The translations under genes and the position numbers were made by a program. Below are positions 23,501 through 33,749 of a stretch of DNA of 64,000 nt, one piece after another. Under the pieces are notes generated by a model. The model saw nothing but the letters and a program-made list of their open reading frames with translations. It was not told the DNA's origin and did no database searches. Source of the stretch: Channallabes apus (lineage: Eukaryota > Chordata > Actinopteri > Siluriformes > Clariidae); NCBI GenBank assembly GCA_030522415.1, contig CM060121.1, positions 4,433,476 to 4,497,475 on the forward strand. Direction: 5' to 3'. Every line of letters begins with the position of its first letter. The first letter of the stretch is position 1.

Positions 23501-26500
23501 AGCATCCTAGCTAACTGTAAAATTAGCAGTTTACACAAATACACAGCATCCTAGCTAACTGTAAAATTAGCAGTTTACACAAATACACAGCATCCTAGCT
23601 AACTGTAAAATTAGCAGTTTACACAAATACACAGCATCCTAGCTAACTGTAAAATTAGCAGTTTACACAAATACACAGCATCCTAGCTAACTGTAAAATT
23701 AGCAGTTTACACAAATTCACAGCATCCTAGCTAACTGTAAAATTAGCAGTTTACACAAATACACAGCATCCTAGCTAACTGTAAAATTAGCAGTTTACAC
23801 AAATACACAGCATCCTAGCTATCTGTAAAATTAGCAGTTTACACAAATACACAGCATCCTAGCTAACTGTAAAATTAGCAGTTTACACAAATACACAGCA
23901 TCCTAGCTAACTGTAAAATTAGCAGTTTACACAAATTCACAGTATCCTAGCTAACTGGAACAATGGCAGTTTACACAATCACCCATTATCCTAGCTAACT
24001 TGAAAACGAGTGGTTTATACAAATAAAAAGTATGCTAGCAAAATGGCAGGTTAGAGGTTTACACAAATAGTACTAAATATAAAAACACAAGTCCTGTAAT
24101 AGGCTACTACAGTTTTTGCCCAGCTCTATCCATCTACATCTACATGGTGAATGAATTGATAATATAAGTAGCATGCTAGGTAACTAGCAAATAATCACAC
24201 TCTGCTACACCAGACAGAACGCTAGTGCTAATACAAAACAAATGCACTATTTAGCTACACGCTTTAAGAACTTAATTATGTCATTTAATTAGTGCTATTT
24301 CCTGGTGATAAACCTGACGTTAGCTTAGAGCAGAGAGCTTCATTAGTGAAGGAAATTCAAACTATTCTCTGTTTTTAGCTGTTTGAGCAAAAACATCTCA
24401 GTATTAATTAAAGGATTTGGGGTCTTTCTCTCTCTCTCTCTCAGGTGGCCCAGCTCCATCATGAGCTAAATCTGAAAGATGAGCTTTTACATTTCTACAC
24501 CAACGCAGCAGAGGAGTGCGAGGAGGAAGCCACGTCTCCATCGTTAGTCTGTTAACTGAAACATTACAAATTTAAATAACAAACAAGAAAAATACAAACT
24601 GAAATACATATTCCCTTCAAAATGTCCAGTATCAGGCAATGTAAATAATAAGTGCACCCCTGCCTTTAATGTGGACTGTAATGCCATAATACAGTAACTG
24701 GTTATAGGGGGTCATGGTAACGAGCTGCTCTGTGTTGTGTTTGTGGGGTCAGAGGTCGGCGTGTCAGGACGCTGTCGCCTTTCCAAAGTGGTTCCAATGT
24801 GGATGTGCTTCAGAGGAAACTCAGAGACCTCGAAGTGGAGAACCTGTCTCTCCGTTCAGAGGTTTGTACAAATATAGCTTTACCGCTGTCTGTTAGTCAG
24901 CTTTGAGATCGGAGACTAAGTAATTGCCAACCACTGGAGTTATATACAACTATAATGCATTTTTACACTGGACAATCAAACACTGTTAAGTGTAAAATAG
25001 TGTGTGTGTTTTTGTGTCTGTTTCTCTTTTTAGGCGAGTCACCTAAAGTCAGAGACAGAGACGTATGAGGAGAAAGAGCAGCAGCTGGTGAACGACTGTG
25101 TCAAGGAACTCAGTACGTTTAGCCACAATTTGGTGAATTAAGTCCAAGAATTTGGTCAATATTTAAACTAAGAAAGTATTCAGAGTTGGTTTATGCAGCA
25201 CACAAGTCAGTTTCCTATCAATGATAACCACCTATTCAGGTCAAACCAGGACTTGTGGTGAAATTCCTGGCTGATGAAGGCATTGACATCTACAGAAGAC
25301 TTCAAGCACAGTATGGTGATGAGTCTCTTAGCTGCAGTAACACATTTGAACGGTGCAAACATTTTAAAGAAGACCGTACATCTGTGAATGACGATCTCGG
25401 CCTAGATGGCTCAGAGTCCACGGTAGTCATTCCTGTGATCATTCAGTAAGTAGAACGCCTGATCCTTGAAAATCGATGGATAACTTGTTGCCAATTTGAA
25501 GAAGAAACACATGTGTCTGTGTCATTCACCAACACCACTTGGTCATTACAAGAACTCTTAATATCCCCTGCACAGTCCTGACCTCATTCCAGGGCCATTT
25601 CCACATATTTGAGTGATGAAAGTGTTCCTGGGAGGCCAGCGTTTCAGACGTAAGGCAGGTAGTCCTATCATGGCTCTGGCGTACTGAGAAAACGTTCTAC
25701 CTTGATGGTATCCAAGCACTAGTGAAACACTAGGATAAGTGCATTAGTGTAGCAGGGGATTAATCTAACTTATAAAATAGCACTTGATCCAGCACATCGA
25801 CTCATTTAGCTCTCAGACGGGTGCGTGACGAAATCCTGGTTTCTGGCTTCAACCAGGAAAATGTTTGTAACTCTGACATAGCTGCTTAATATTTCTTAAA
25901 AAGTCTAACGTTTTTTTTTTTTTCCTGAACACCCACATTGACAATTTTGGTTTGAAATCCTCTCTTCTGTTTCTGAATCTGATCTTCAGGACAGTCCAGT
26001 CTTCAGATCTCCACCATAGCCGAGGAGCTGAGCAGGAAGACGGAGGATGCGGCTCGGCAACAAGAGGAAATCACACACTTGCTCTCGCAGGTCGTCGACT
26101 TGCAGAAAAAGGCCAAAACGGTGAGCATCTGGGTTTTATGGAGAAAATATTCTCACTGATTAAATAGTAAATTACTTTTGTTTATTTGTGTGTTGACAGT
26201 ATGCCCTGGAAAATGAGGAGCTCTCTCAGCATCTAGTAGCAGCCAAAGACGCCCAGAGGCAACTCACGGTCGAGGTCTGGCAGACTCACTTCTTCTGATC
26301 TTATAGCATTTTATTTGATTTTATTTCATTTTTATAATTAAATAAAGCTTTTTTGTTTGACAAAAACACAGCTTCAGGAGCTGGGAGAAAAGTATTTGGA
26401 GTGTATTGAGATGCTGCACGAGGCTCAGGAAGAGCTGAAGTACCTGCGGAACAGGAGTGTGTCTGCTGGAACACCGCGGCGTTGCCATCCTCTTGGACTG

Positions 26501-26510
26501 TACCCCATGG

Positions 26511-26542
<32 letters not shown>

Positions 26543-29276
26543 AATATATAACATAAGAATATTACAAATGTTCAATTATTAACTGATTTATGCTCATTAC
26601 CCGCTACTGCTGGTTCTAGGGACCATCTTGGGAATACTAGATTTGGGAAATTCTAGAATATCTAGAATTTAGCTAGATTTATTTCTATTAGCCAATCAGA
26701 TCAAACCTGAAGGCAAAAATGATTATGATTGGTGAAGACCATGTGTATACAGGTTTTATATCCTTCTGAGGACCAAATGTCCCCACAAGGATTTGGAATA
26801 TCTGCCAGTTTTGACCATGTGGTGACTGGTGCCTATTGAGGAAGGCTGCTTTTTGTTTTACATTAAAAAGTTTCTCATTTTGGTTATTAGTTATTTAGCT
26901 AATGATAGCTATGATGGTGCTGGTTTGATTTCAACGAAAGGTCCTCATAAGACAGTCGTGTGTGTCTTTGTGTCAGGACTCTCTGGCTGCTGAAATTGAG
27001 GGCACTATGAGGACGGAGTTGAGTCAAGAGCACCCTGAACATGAGGACCAGAAGTATGATGCTTTTATTTTTCCAAATAAATTTTTCACTATACATTTTT
27101 AAGGCACCCTCACTCGATTCCACCTGAAGAATGTGAAAAGTTGCACTTACGGTACCAATTTGCGTTTGCAGGGTGCGCCAGAAGCGTGTGTTTGAGACGG
27201 TTAAAAACATCAACCAATCAGTCAGGCAACGCTCACCGGCTCCGCCTTCTGCTAACATCCCAGGGTCCAATCAGATGCTCTCGTGCCTACGCTCCACCCT
27301 CTCTGACATCAACGCTGATGACACGACTGCCCTTGACAACCGTGAACAAAGCATGCTCCTGGAAGCAGAGTCCACAGATGCCAGGTGGGAGAAGCTTAAT
27401 ACTGACCGCTAGAAGCATCGTAATGTAAAAAAACATATAAAGTAAACAACCAGGAATGTTTTCGGCCCTTTTTTTCCTTTGGCTCCAGTTCTGGTGGATC
27501 TGAGAAGCGTTCCAGTTCAGAAGACCTGAAGCTGGCATTGCGCCGTCTCTCACTGCGCCGGCAGAACAACCTGAGCGAGCGGCGTTTCTTTGAGGAGGCG
27601 CGTGAGAGGAAGCACCATGACACTCCACTTCATGGCATTGTGTCTGGAGAGAGCATCATGTCACTGGGCATATGGCCGAGCCGACCGTACCTTCCAGACA
27701 AGCTGCAGATTGTCAAACCGTTGGAAGGTGAGAAACTTCAAGCACTGTGGCCAACGTATGAGGTGTAAATAGATCAGGTCAGTCATGGTCTCTTTCCCTC
27801 TCTCGCTTTTGCTCTGACAGGCTCTGCCACCTTGCAGCAATGGCAGCAGTTAGCTCAGCCTAACCTAGGTGGGATTTTGGACACCCGTCCCGGTGTCGTC
27901 CCCAAGGGTTTCCGTCCTCTGGAACTCGAACTAGAAGAGGTCTATCACTACAGTGACTACGAGGAGGACGAGCCAGGAGAGCAGTACTTTCAGAACCTTC
28001 CCACCACCACCAGTACGGCCAGTTCTGGACTTGGCCACGCCCTCTCTGCCTCTCCGTCCCCTTGCCTCAGCACTGGCCATGCTTTTGCAGAGTTCTCAGG
28101 TGTGGGGGTCATTGTAATGAAATTACTGGCCAAAACACAGTATTGGGGATTATTTTATATATATACTTCTGCAACATGGAAGTGTTATATGATCCTATAT
28201 TAAAACTCACTTTAGCACCAATACCACGTTTTGGCCATATATACCGTATTTTAATAATAAAACATGTCGTACAGTTACAGTTGTGCATTTTGCAAACATA
28301 AACATGTCACATGTTTTGCAGTGCACTACCCGGGTAAGTGCATGGCTCACACCAGTTCCACCTACACCTTCACCACCTGCAAGATCCTCCACCCGTCTGA
28401 CGAGGTCACCAGAGTCACTCCCAGGTCAGACAGCTTGCACTTTCCTTCTAAATAATAAAATATACATTTATTAACCTTCAGAACACACTGCCAGTACTCA
28501 TATTCTTCTTCTCTCCTTCCAGTCTAAACCCTGCCCCCACCTCGTCATGTACGATGTCGTCCAGCCTTCGCTCCACCCCTGCAGCCACGCCCTGCACGCC
28601 GCGCCGCTTAAGCCTCTCCCAGTCCCAGTCTTTCACCAATTTACGTGACTCTACTAAGACCTTCAGCACATCACTGGGGTTAGTGCGCCTTCTACAGGAG
28701 CGTGGGATCTCTGCAGCCGTCTATCAGCCGCGTACCTGGGACAGGGCCAGTGGTGGTGTCCTTTTATCCACCTCCGTGCTCCCTCAACTGTCTCCTCCGG
28801 ACGCTCAGAAACCTTCCACTCCACCAAACTCCCCTGCTCGACACACTCCGAGCCCTCACTCTGTTGACCCGGGCAACGCCGCTGACTTTTCATTCAAAAG
28901 CCCATCCTACGAGAACTTCTTAGCCTCTAAGCCGGCGCGGTCCATTCTGAAAGAGGTGGCCGAGGGAACCCAGGCGAGGGATTGCGAGAGCCAGACGGAT
29001 GTCAGCGTGTACAACCTTAACCTGGTGGATAAGCTAAAGAGGCTGGGGCTCGCAAGTCCAGGAGCCAGTGGCGTCTCCGGGCCACGTCCCATGCTGAGCG
29101 CTCTCGGTGGCCTGAGGAGGACCGGCTCTCCCTTTACACCCCTAAACGAAGGGTTGAGGCGGAATCGGAGCTACCCGGCCGTTGTTGGAGCAAGCATGGC
29201 TATGAAGGGCCCTGGACCTCAAGGAGATGACCCGATCCTAGGTCCGAAACTTCCCAAGCAGTCTAGTCTCAAATAG
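17360..29276 (+). CDS. trak1: trak1: trafficking kinesin-binding protein 1, spliced CDS
   Basis: TRAK1 (Milton family) links mitochondria, through Miro GTPases, to kinesin-1 and dynein-dynactin, and binds O-GlcNAc transferase. I joined exons by GT-AG signals and phase; all junctions keep one frame. The long form would have 958 codons before the stop, close to the 953 residues of human TRAK1. Visible family signatures: DVCNSTELPEVEIISLLEE after the first junction, the CC1-type AARIG motif (about residues 163-167) that in this family contacts dynein light intermediate chain, the HAP1_N coiled coil (about 65-400), the Milton-type block with QKRVFETVKNIN and PGKCMAHTSSTYTFTTC, and the C-terminal LNLVDKLKRLG and GLRRNRSYPAVVG. 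These resemble TRAK1 more than TRAK2, notably in exon B and at the C-terminus. The start exon has an in-frame TGA at 17384-17386, so this allele may make only the shorter isoform from 20126. Which teleost duplicate (a or b) cannot be told. Confidence 0.95.
17638..18020 (-). repeat. SINE family A, full length
   Basis: On the minus strand it runs from GGCGGCGCGGTGGTGTAGTG through B box GGTTCGATTCCC to the tail (ATGA)n, here seen as CATTCATTCATT at 17640. About 380 bases. An internal (GT)-rich part is characteristic. It lies in the intron after trak1 exon A. Confidence 0.9.
18446..18628 (-). repeat. SINE family A, tail half
   Basis: Same 3' half as the copy at 17638, nearly identical, cut at GGGCAATTTTAG. 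Two copies lie within 450 bases in the same orientation. Confidence 0.88.
18944..19052. repeat. 45-bp inverted repeat with opposed CTCF-like motifs
   Basis: Arms 18944-18988 and 19008-19052 are complementary at 44 of 45 positions, with a 19-base loop. Each arm carries GGCCACCAGGTGGTGCTC (or its complement), which matches the CTCF core pattern CCDCYAGRKGGCRSY except for T at the invariant C. It lies in the trak1 intron before exon B. Confidence 0.9.
19408..19602 (+). CDS. trak1: trak1 exon B: N-terminal conserved block
   Basis: Bounded by acceptor GTGCAG and donor GTGAGT. It encodes the hallmark DVCNSTELPEVEIISLLEE followed by YKLRADSVYGYEHDDWLHTP and ends EETLNYF, with phase 1. This is the start of the HAP1_N homology region and reads like TRAK1, not TRAK2 (TRAK2 has FLYENQDW here). 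It contains no methionine, so it depends on exon A for initiation. Confidence 0.95.
20063..20118. repeat. (GT)n(GA)n compound microsatellite
   Basis: (GT)n passes directly into (GA)n eight bases before the ATG of the alternative trak1 first exon. If that exon is used, this tract is in its promoter or leader. Polypyrimidine partners lie nearby at 19880-19912 and 20275-20301. Confidence 0.95.
20126..20189 (+). CDS. trak1: trak1 alternative first coding exon
   Basis: An ATG at 20126 opens 21 codons, MYRNIRDECTELECFSKDRT then I, and ends in phase 1 at a GTAAAG donor (20190). Joined to exon C the junction reads V-LCAERVGQ, the same residues as the short human TRAK1 isoform, whose own first exon also contributes the V before LCAERVGQ. 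The resulting protein would be 850 residues and skip exons A and B. A (TG)n(GA)n tract sits immediately upstream. The start is supported by phase and isoform logic, not by transcripts. Confidence 0.7.
20564..20938 (+). repeat. SINE family A, full length
   Basis: Complete copy from GGCGGCGCGTTGGTGTAGTG to the GAATGAATGAG tail. A box TGGTGTAGTGG and B-box-like GATCGATTCC are visible, so the 5' part comes from a tRNA gene. It is in the intron downstream of the alternative first exon. Confidence 0.9.
21442..21518 (+). CDS. trak1: trak1 exon C
   Basis: Begins after CCCATAG and ends before GTGAGC. It encodes LCAERVGQMTKTYNDIDAV then TRLLEE, the best conserved stretch of the TRAK/HAP1 family. It accepts either exon B (giving F-L-L-C) or the alternative exon at 20126 (giving V-L-C) because both end in phase 1. 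Confidence 0.96.
21944..22060 (+). CDS. trak1: trak1 exon D: CC1-type dynein-binding motif
   Basis: 39 codons, phase 0 at both ends. It encodes KERDLELAARIGQSLLKKN and continues as heptad-rich coiled coil. AARIG matches the AAxxG CC1-box known in dynein adaptors to contact the light intermediate chain. The downstream donor is GTGAGA. Confidence 0.96.
22290..24075. repeat. 44-bp minisatellite in trak1 intron
   Basis: A tandem array with unit 44 bp, containing ATCCTAGCTAACTGTAAAAT and CAGTTTACACAAATA. From about 22617 to 23946 roughly 30 units are almost identical. Single-base variants include AGTATAC near 23046, CAAATTCAC near 23321, 23717 and 23937, and GCTATCTG near 23820. Both flanks (22290-22616 and 23947-24075) hold progressively diverged units. 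The unit length is not a multiple of 3 and it lies in an intron. Confidence 0.97.
24445..24542 (+). CDS. trak1: trak1 exon E
   Basis: Follows a (TC)n tract ending TCAG. It encodes VAQLHHELNLKDELLHFYTN and an acidic run ending TSPS. I chose the GTTAGT donor at 24543 because it gives the phase needed by exon F; other GT positions nearby break the frame. Confidence 0.9.
24753..24861 (+). CDS. trak1: trak1 exon F
   Basis: Starts after GGGTCAG and ends before GTTTGT. Residues GRRVRTLSPFQSGSNVDVLQ then RKLRDLEVENLSLRSE match the serine-rich linker plus coiled coil that precede EASQLKTE in human TRAK1. The linker is the least certain part, since the acceptor was chosen by phase. Confidence 0.9.
25034..25112 (+). 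CDS. trak1: trak1 exon G
   Basis: Acceptor TTTTTAG, donor GTACGT. It encodes ASHLKSETETYEEKEQQLVN then DCVKEL, nearly invariant in the family, and splits an Arg codon (A|GA) with exon H. Confidence 0.96.
25236..25795 (+). mobile_element. Mariner-type transposase remnant in trak1 intron
   Basis: Degenerate copy in the intron between exons G and H. The first part encodes a mariner-like N-terminal helix-turn-helix region (YRRLQAQYGDESLSCSNTFE then RCKHFKEDRTSVNDD). The second part (from about 25565) resembles the C-terminal end of such transposases (FLGGQRF, then a threonine/serine and tyrosine-rich tail, VAG-type end). The central catalytic part is largely missing. Related copies lie at 2535 and 39325. 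Confidence 0.75.
25990..26120 (+). CDS. trak1: trak1 exon H
   Basis: Acceptor ATCTTCAG, donor GTGAGC. After the shared Arg it encodes QSSLQISTIAEELSRKTEDA then ARQQEEITHLLSQVVDLQKK, coiled coil matching human TRAK1 almost residue for residue in the second half. Confidence 0.96.
26200..26274 (+). CDS. trak1: trak1 exon I
   Basis: 25 codons in phase 0, YALENEELSQHLVAAKDAQR then QLTVE, between acceptor TTGACAG and donor GTCTGG. Continues the HAP1_N coiled coil. Confidence 0.95.
26372..26509 (+). CDS. trak1: trak1 exon J
   Basis: 46 codons in phase 0, including KYLECIEMLHEAQEELKYLR and RRCHPLGLYPM, which match the end of the HAP1_N region in TRAK1 (RRYHSLGLFPM). An (AC)n tract begins within the donor region (GTGCGC). 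Confidence 0.95.
26977..27053 (+). CDS. trak1: trak1 exon K
   Basis: Encodes DSLAAEIEGTMRTELSQEHP then EHEDQ and ends in phase 2 at GTATGA. The DSLAAEIEGTMR core is a TRAK family signature. Confidence 0.95.
27172..27384 (+). CDS. trak1: trak1 exon L: start of Milton-type region
   Basis: Encodes VRQKRVFETVKNINQSVRQR, then a proline/serine linker with NIPGSNQ, as in TRAK1 and TRAK2. The following part (SCLRSTLSDINADDTTALDN) has diverged and is shorter than in human. Donor GTGGGA, phase 2. Confidence 0.94.
27489..27727 (+). CDS. trak1: trak1 exon M
   Basis: Encodes SSEDLKLALRRLSLRRQNNL, SERRFFEEARERK, ESIMSLG and YLPDKLQIVKPLEG. The stretch between ESIMSLG and YLPDKL is about a dozen residues shorter than in human TRAK1. 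Acceptor GGCTCCAG, donor GTGAGA. Confidence 0.95.
27821..28099 (+). CDS. trak1: trak1 exon N
   Basis: Encodes SATLQQWQQLAQPNLGGILD, RPGVVPKGFRPLELELEEVY and an acidic DYEEDEPGE run, then a Ser/Thr-rich linker. Donor GTGTGG in phase 1. The WQQLAQP and RPGV blocks are invariant in TRAK proteins. Confidence 0.95.
28322..28424 (+). CDS. trak1: trak1 exon O
   Basis: Encodes HYPGKCMAHTSSTYTFTTCK then ILHPSDEVTRVTP, one of the most conserved blocks of the family. Acceptor TTTTGCAG, donor GTCAGA. Confidence 0.96.
28523..29276 (+). CDS. trak1: trak1 last exon P with stop TAG
   Basis: Longest exon (754 bases to the TAG at 29274-29276). It encodes TPCTPRRLSLSQSQSFTN, SLGLVRLLQERGISAAVY, PSTPPNSPARHTPS, YENFLASKPARSILKEV, ESQTDVSVYNLNLVDKLKRL and the terminus KLPKQSSLK. 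The ESQTDVSV block and the KxSKQTSLR-like end are in human TRAK1 but not TRAK2, which supports the paralogue call. Confidence 0.97.
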
Positions 29277-29550
29277 ACGATACATAAACATTAAAAATGC
29301 TACATTATATGTACAGTATTTCAGTTTTTTTTTTTTTTTTACGTTATGTCGTTCATAAGCAAAACTCACCTTATTTGCACTATGTCACTCTCACACTTGA
29401 AGGCAGAATCCTCTCTTATGTGGCCAAAACCCTATGTACATATTTCATGCCTTTGTGTGTAAAACCCAGAGCAGAGCTTCAGCACGTCCTCTAATAGAAG
29501 ACATGGGAGAAATGTTGTAAAAGAAAGAACCAACAAGCATTAAACCAAGC
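29277..29550 (+). other. Probable start of trak1 3' UTR
   Basis: Non-coding sequence after the stop. ATTAAA occurs at 29290-29295 (too close to the stop to be convincing) and at 29539-29544; AATAAA occurs further down at 30133 and 30198. None can be picked as the real poly(A) signal from sequence alone. Confidence 0.4.
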
Positions 29551-29613
29551 AGAATCCTTATCATGTGGTGCAAAAACAGCAAGTTTACCAACGATACAGC
29601 AATTATTTACTTA

Positions 29614-29933
29614 CACTTCATGACCAAAAGTATGCGGACACACGACCATCACATCCATAAACAGAATGTGTGTTAGACATCCCATTCAAAAAGCATTAAT
29701 ATTAATTTCCCCCTCCACTCCTCCGGGAAGGCTTTCCAACAGATTTTGGGGATTTGTGTTCATTCAACGAAAAGACTTTAGTGAGAATCAAGCACTGATG
29801 TGCCACCGTTCCAATTCAAGACATTCTATACAATATGTACAATATACAGTACAATTGTTTGAATGTTGGCGTTGGGAAAGGCCCAAATATGGGCGTGACA
29901 GTCAGGTGTCCACAAACTTTTGGCTATATCATG
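29614..29933. mobile_element. Tc1/mariner-type MITE
   Basis: 320 bases with imperfect inverted ends CACTTCATGACCAAAAGTAT...ACTTTTGGCTATATCATG and TA on both sides. No coding capacity. It lies just past the trak1 3' end. Confidence 0.75.
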
Positions 29934-30649
29934 TACAGCAATCTAGCAATATTTTAAGAGATTTTTACAACATTTGATAAGCAGGGATAGATTACATGTT
30001 CATTGAAACTCAGTGATTTAACTGACTGGCCATTATGGTACATCACACACACACACCACACACTACACATATCATCATCAACAAGTTATTAGAAAATGAT
30101 CTAATGAACGGAATGTAAGCCACTAATTCTGAAATAAATCTGGAAAAGGGTTTTTGGTGTGTATGTCTGAATTGAACTGGATATTAGAACTTGAGTTAAT
30201 AAACGGATCAAAGAACGAAAAAATGGACATTCGTGACCCAACACTCGGCCAACGGAAAGAACTTTACACGACCAGATCAGAACAGATCAGAGTTTGAATT
30301 GGTAAAGATTTGAAATAGCAGTGATTTTAGAAAGAAAGAGTCACTTAAAAAAAAAAAAAAAAGTAAAATCACAAAGGCTGATCAAGAACAGTCCGTGTAA
30401 TGTGGTAATTGTGTTTTGGAGGTCAGGGAACTATAGTTGTTCTTGTGTAGCAGGGAGGGTGAGTGTCTAGGTTCGAGTCTAAGGGTCCAGATTTTAGTAA
30501 TGCACCTCATGTGACTTAATGTAATATTAGAGACAAATACACTGCTTAGCCAAAAAAAAAAAAAAAAAAAGATAAGAATGCCTCTCTCTGCATTTCTCAT
30601 GTTGGCCAGCAGAGAGCGTTATTTGAGTGCTTAAGACTCACCCACTCAC

Positions 30650-30711
30650 TCACTCACTCATTGTCTAGTCTATCCCAGGAGACTGGAGGCAGGAGGCACA
30701 TACGCACTGGT

Positions 30712-30745
<34 letters not shown>

Positions 30746-30866
30746 ATTCATGTCCTTGTGGGCAATTCGGGAACGCCAATTAGCCTAACCTGCATGTTTT
30801 TGGACTGTGGGAGGAAACCGGATTACCCGGAGGAAACCCACCAAGCACAGGGAGAACATGCAAACT
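30650..30866 (-). repeat. SINE family A, 5' truncated
   Basis: Family A on the minus strand from the CACTCACTCATT tail to GAGAACATGCAAACTAC, with an expanded (AC)n at 30715-30742. The tRNA head is missing. Confidence 0.82.
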
Positions 30867-31229
30867 ACAGAATGAATAAGAATACTAGTTTACGTTTCTC
30901 CAGCTTTGGTTTTGTATCAATTCCATGAGGTTTTTGTAGTGAAGGGTCCGGAAAAACTGTAAAAGAAAACAACAACAACAACAACAACAAATCCACACGT
31001 TACACATGATATAAATATTGTCTACTTTTTTTACTCTTGAATTTTCCTTCAACAGAAGAAATGAGATTTATAGACCAACTTGTTTATTTTTGAGTTTCAG
31101 TTAAATCAATTCGATTCTAATGATCAGTCAGAGGTTTCGTGTTGGTTGGATAGAGGAAACACAACAATGTGAAAAAAACCCTTCCTTTCGTTTATATATA
31201 CTCCTCCTGATTTCTTATTCTTTTGCATG

Positions 31230-32795
31230 TTTGTCACACAAAATGTTTCTGATCATCAAACACATTTAACTATTAGTCAAAGATAACACAAGTAAACACA
31301 AAATGCAGTTTTTAAATGAGGGGTTTTATTATTTAGGGAGAAAAAAAATCCAAACCTACATGGCCCTGTGTGAAACAGTAATTGCCCCCTGAACCTAATA
31401 TCTGGTTGGGCCACCCTTAGCAGCAATAACTGCAATCAAGCGTTTGCGATAACTTGCAACGAGTCTTTTTACAGCGCTCTGGAGGAATTTTGGCCCACTC
31501 ATCTTTGCAGAATTGTTGTAATTCAGCTTTATTTGAGGGTTTTCTAGCATGAACCGCTTTTTAAGGTCATGCCACAACATCTCAATAGGATTCAGGTCAG
31601 GACTTTGACTAGGACACTCCAAAGTCTTCATTTTGTTTTTCTTCAGCCATTCAGAGGTGGATTTGCTGGTGTGTTTTGGGTCATTGTCCTGCTGCAGCAC
31701 CCAAGATCGCTTCAGCTTGAGTTGACGAACAGATGGCTGGACATTCTCCTTCAGGATTTTTTGGTAGACAGTAGAATTCATGGTTCCATCTATCACAGCA
31801 AGCCTTCCAAGTCCTGAAGCAGCAAAACAACCCCAGACCATCACACTACCACCACCATATTTTACTGTTGGTATGATGTTCTTTTTCTGAAATGCTGTGT
31901 TACTTTTACGCCAGATGTAACGGGACACGCACCTTCCAAAAAGTTCAACTTTTGTCTCGTCGGTCCACAAGGTATTTTCCCAAAAGTCTTGGCAATCATT
32001 GAGATGTTTTTTTAGCAAAATTGAGACGAGCCTTAATGTTCTTTTTGCTTAAAAGTGGTTTGCGCCTTGGAAATCTGCCATGCAGGCCGTTTTTGCCCAG
32101 TCTCTTTCTTATGGTGGAGTCGTGAACACTGACCTTAATTGAGGCAAGTGAGGCCTGCAGTTCTTTAGATGTTGTCCTGGGGTCTTTTGTGGCCTCTCGG
32201 ATGAGTCGTCTCTGCGCTCTTGGGGTAATTTTGGTCGGCCGGCCACTCCTGGGAAGGTTCACCACTGTTCCATGTTTTTGCCATTTATGGATAATGGCTC
32301 TCACTGTGGTTCGCTGGAGTCCCAAAGCTTTAGAAATGGCTTTATAACCTTTACCAGACTGATAGATCTCAATTACTTTTGTTCTCATTTGTTACTGAAT
32401 TTCTTTGGATCTTGGCATGATGTCTAGCTTTTGAGGTGCTTTTGGTCTACTTCTCTGTGTCAGGTAGCTCCTATTTAAGTGATTTCTTGATTGAAACAGG
32501 TGTGGCAGTAATCAGGCCTGGGGGTGACTACAGAAATTGAACTCAGGTTTGATAAACCACAGTTAAGTTATTTTTTAACAAGGGGGGCAATCACTTTTTC
32601 ACACAGGGCCATGTAGATTTGGAGTTTTTTTCTCCCTTAATAACGTAAACCTTCATTTAAAAACTGCATTTTGTGTTCAATTATGTTATCTTTGACTAAT
32701 AGTTAACGGTTTTTGATGAGCAGAAACATTTAAGTGTGACAAACATGCAAAAGAATAAGAAATCAGGAAGGGGGCAAATAGTTTTTCACACCACG
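31230..32795 (-). mobile_element. Tc1-like element with long inverted repeats, nearly intact
   Basis: Inverted ends of about 200 bases contain GCATGTTTGTCACAC and CTATTAGTCAAAGATAAC on the left, with complements on the right, plus an inner CACAGGGCCATGTAG repeat. They enclose a minus-strand transposase. The element is the best preserved transposon in the window. Confidence 0.92.
31395..32418 (-). pseudogene. Tc1-like transposase, one stop and one frameshift
   Basis: DDE transposase of usual length (about 340 residues). ATG at 32418, then MPRSKEIQ followed by TAA at 32394-32392, then open from MRTKVIEIYQSGKGYKAISK (paired HTH) to about 32010. There a run of A residues has an extra base, and reading passes to the second frame, KHLNDCQDFWENTLWTDETK. 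The catalytic triad is visible: Asp in WTDETKVELFG, Asp in [10 protein letters not shown], Glu in [11 protein letters not shown]. The terminus is AAKGGPTRY. Two lesions only, so it is a recent inactivation. Confidence 0.9.
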
Positions 32796-33411
32796 GTAAA
32801 TATAATGTGTAGGTTATGATTTCCATGATGCGTTCAGCTTACTCCAAATGACGACTTTGTCTAATCATTTAATCAGGTCTAATGTCTAATGTTTGAACAA
32901 TGGTTTAATTTAAACAATTTGCATAATATTACATTTTCCCCTGAAAAATTGATTAATATGCAAATTTTGGATGAACATTTCTTAAAAAGACTATTTAGTT
33001 TTGTTGATTGGGGATCATTATAATATTTGAGGAAGAAACAGTTGAAAAGAAAGCAAACAGTAACCGATTCACAGAAAGAAAATACATAAAGCGGCGCTAA
33101 TACTTTTTCACTTTTTCTGTTGGTCATATGACAGCAGTTTGAAATGTCATGTGTTTTTTATCTACTTCTAACTAATCTTCAGGAAATACGTACTTCCGAT
33201 TTCATGCAATGTTACAAGTCATATACATATCGACACACAAATTTAACTTCCATGTGCATGCATCATGTTTTACATTTTTGAAAAACATTTGATGTGTCCT
33301 ATTTCATGTATTCGAAAAATCTTAGATGGTCAAAACAAGTATATAAGATAAACCGAATACACCTTAAACAAATAACAGACTGATGGTTATGTTTCAAAGA
33401 CCTCACATTTA

Positions 33412-33710
33412 CAGTACCGTGGAACCTCAGATTACGAGCATAATTCATTCCCGGAAGCGGGCTCGTAAACCAAACTTTATTTTCCCATAAGAAATAATGG
33501 AAACTCAAATTATTCGTTCTACAGCCCAAAAAAAGAAATACATAAAAATAATTAATACAAAATATAAAGTAAAAATAAAACAAATTAACCTGCACTTTAC
33601 CTTAAAAAAAGTAAAAATAAATCCAGATATGTGTTAAAACAGAGAAGTGTTTCTGTTTGTGCATGCAGGCGCTGTGTGTGTGTGTGTGTGTGTGTGTGTG
33701 ATGTTCGTGT

Positions 33711-33749
<39 letters not shown>

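Noticed and set aside
22617..23946. CRISPR-like array of regular repeats
   Set aside because: The units are contiguous 44-mers with no unique spacers, in an intron of a vertebrate gene. It is a minisatellite.
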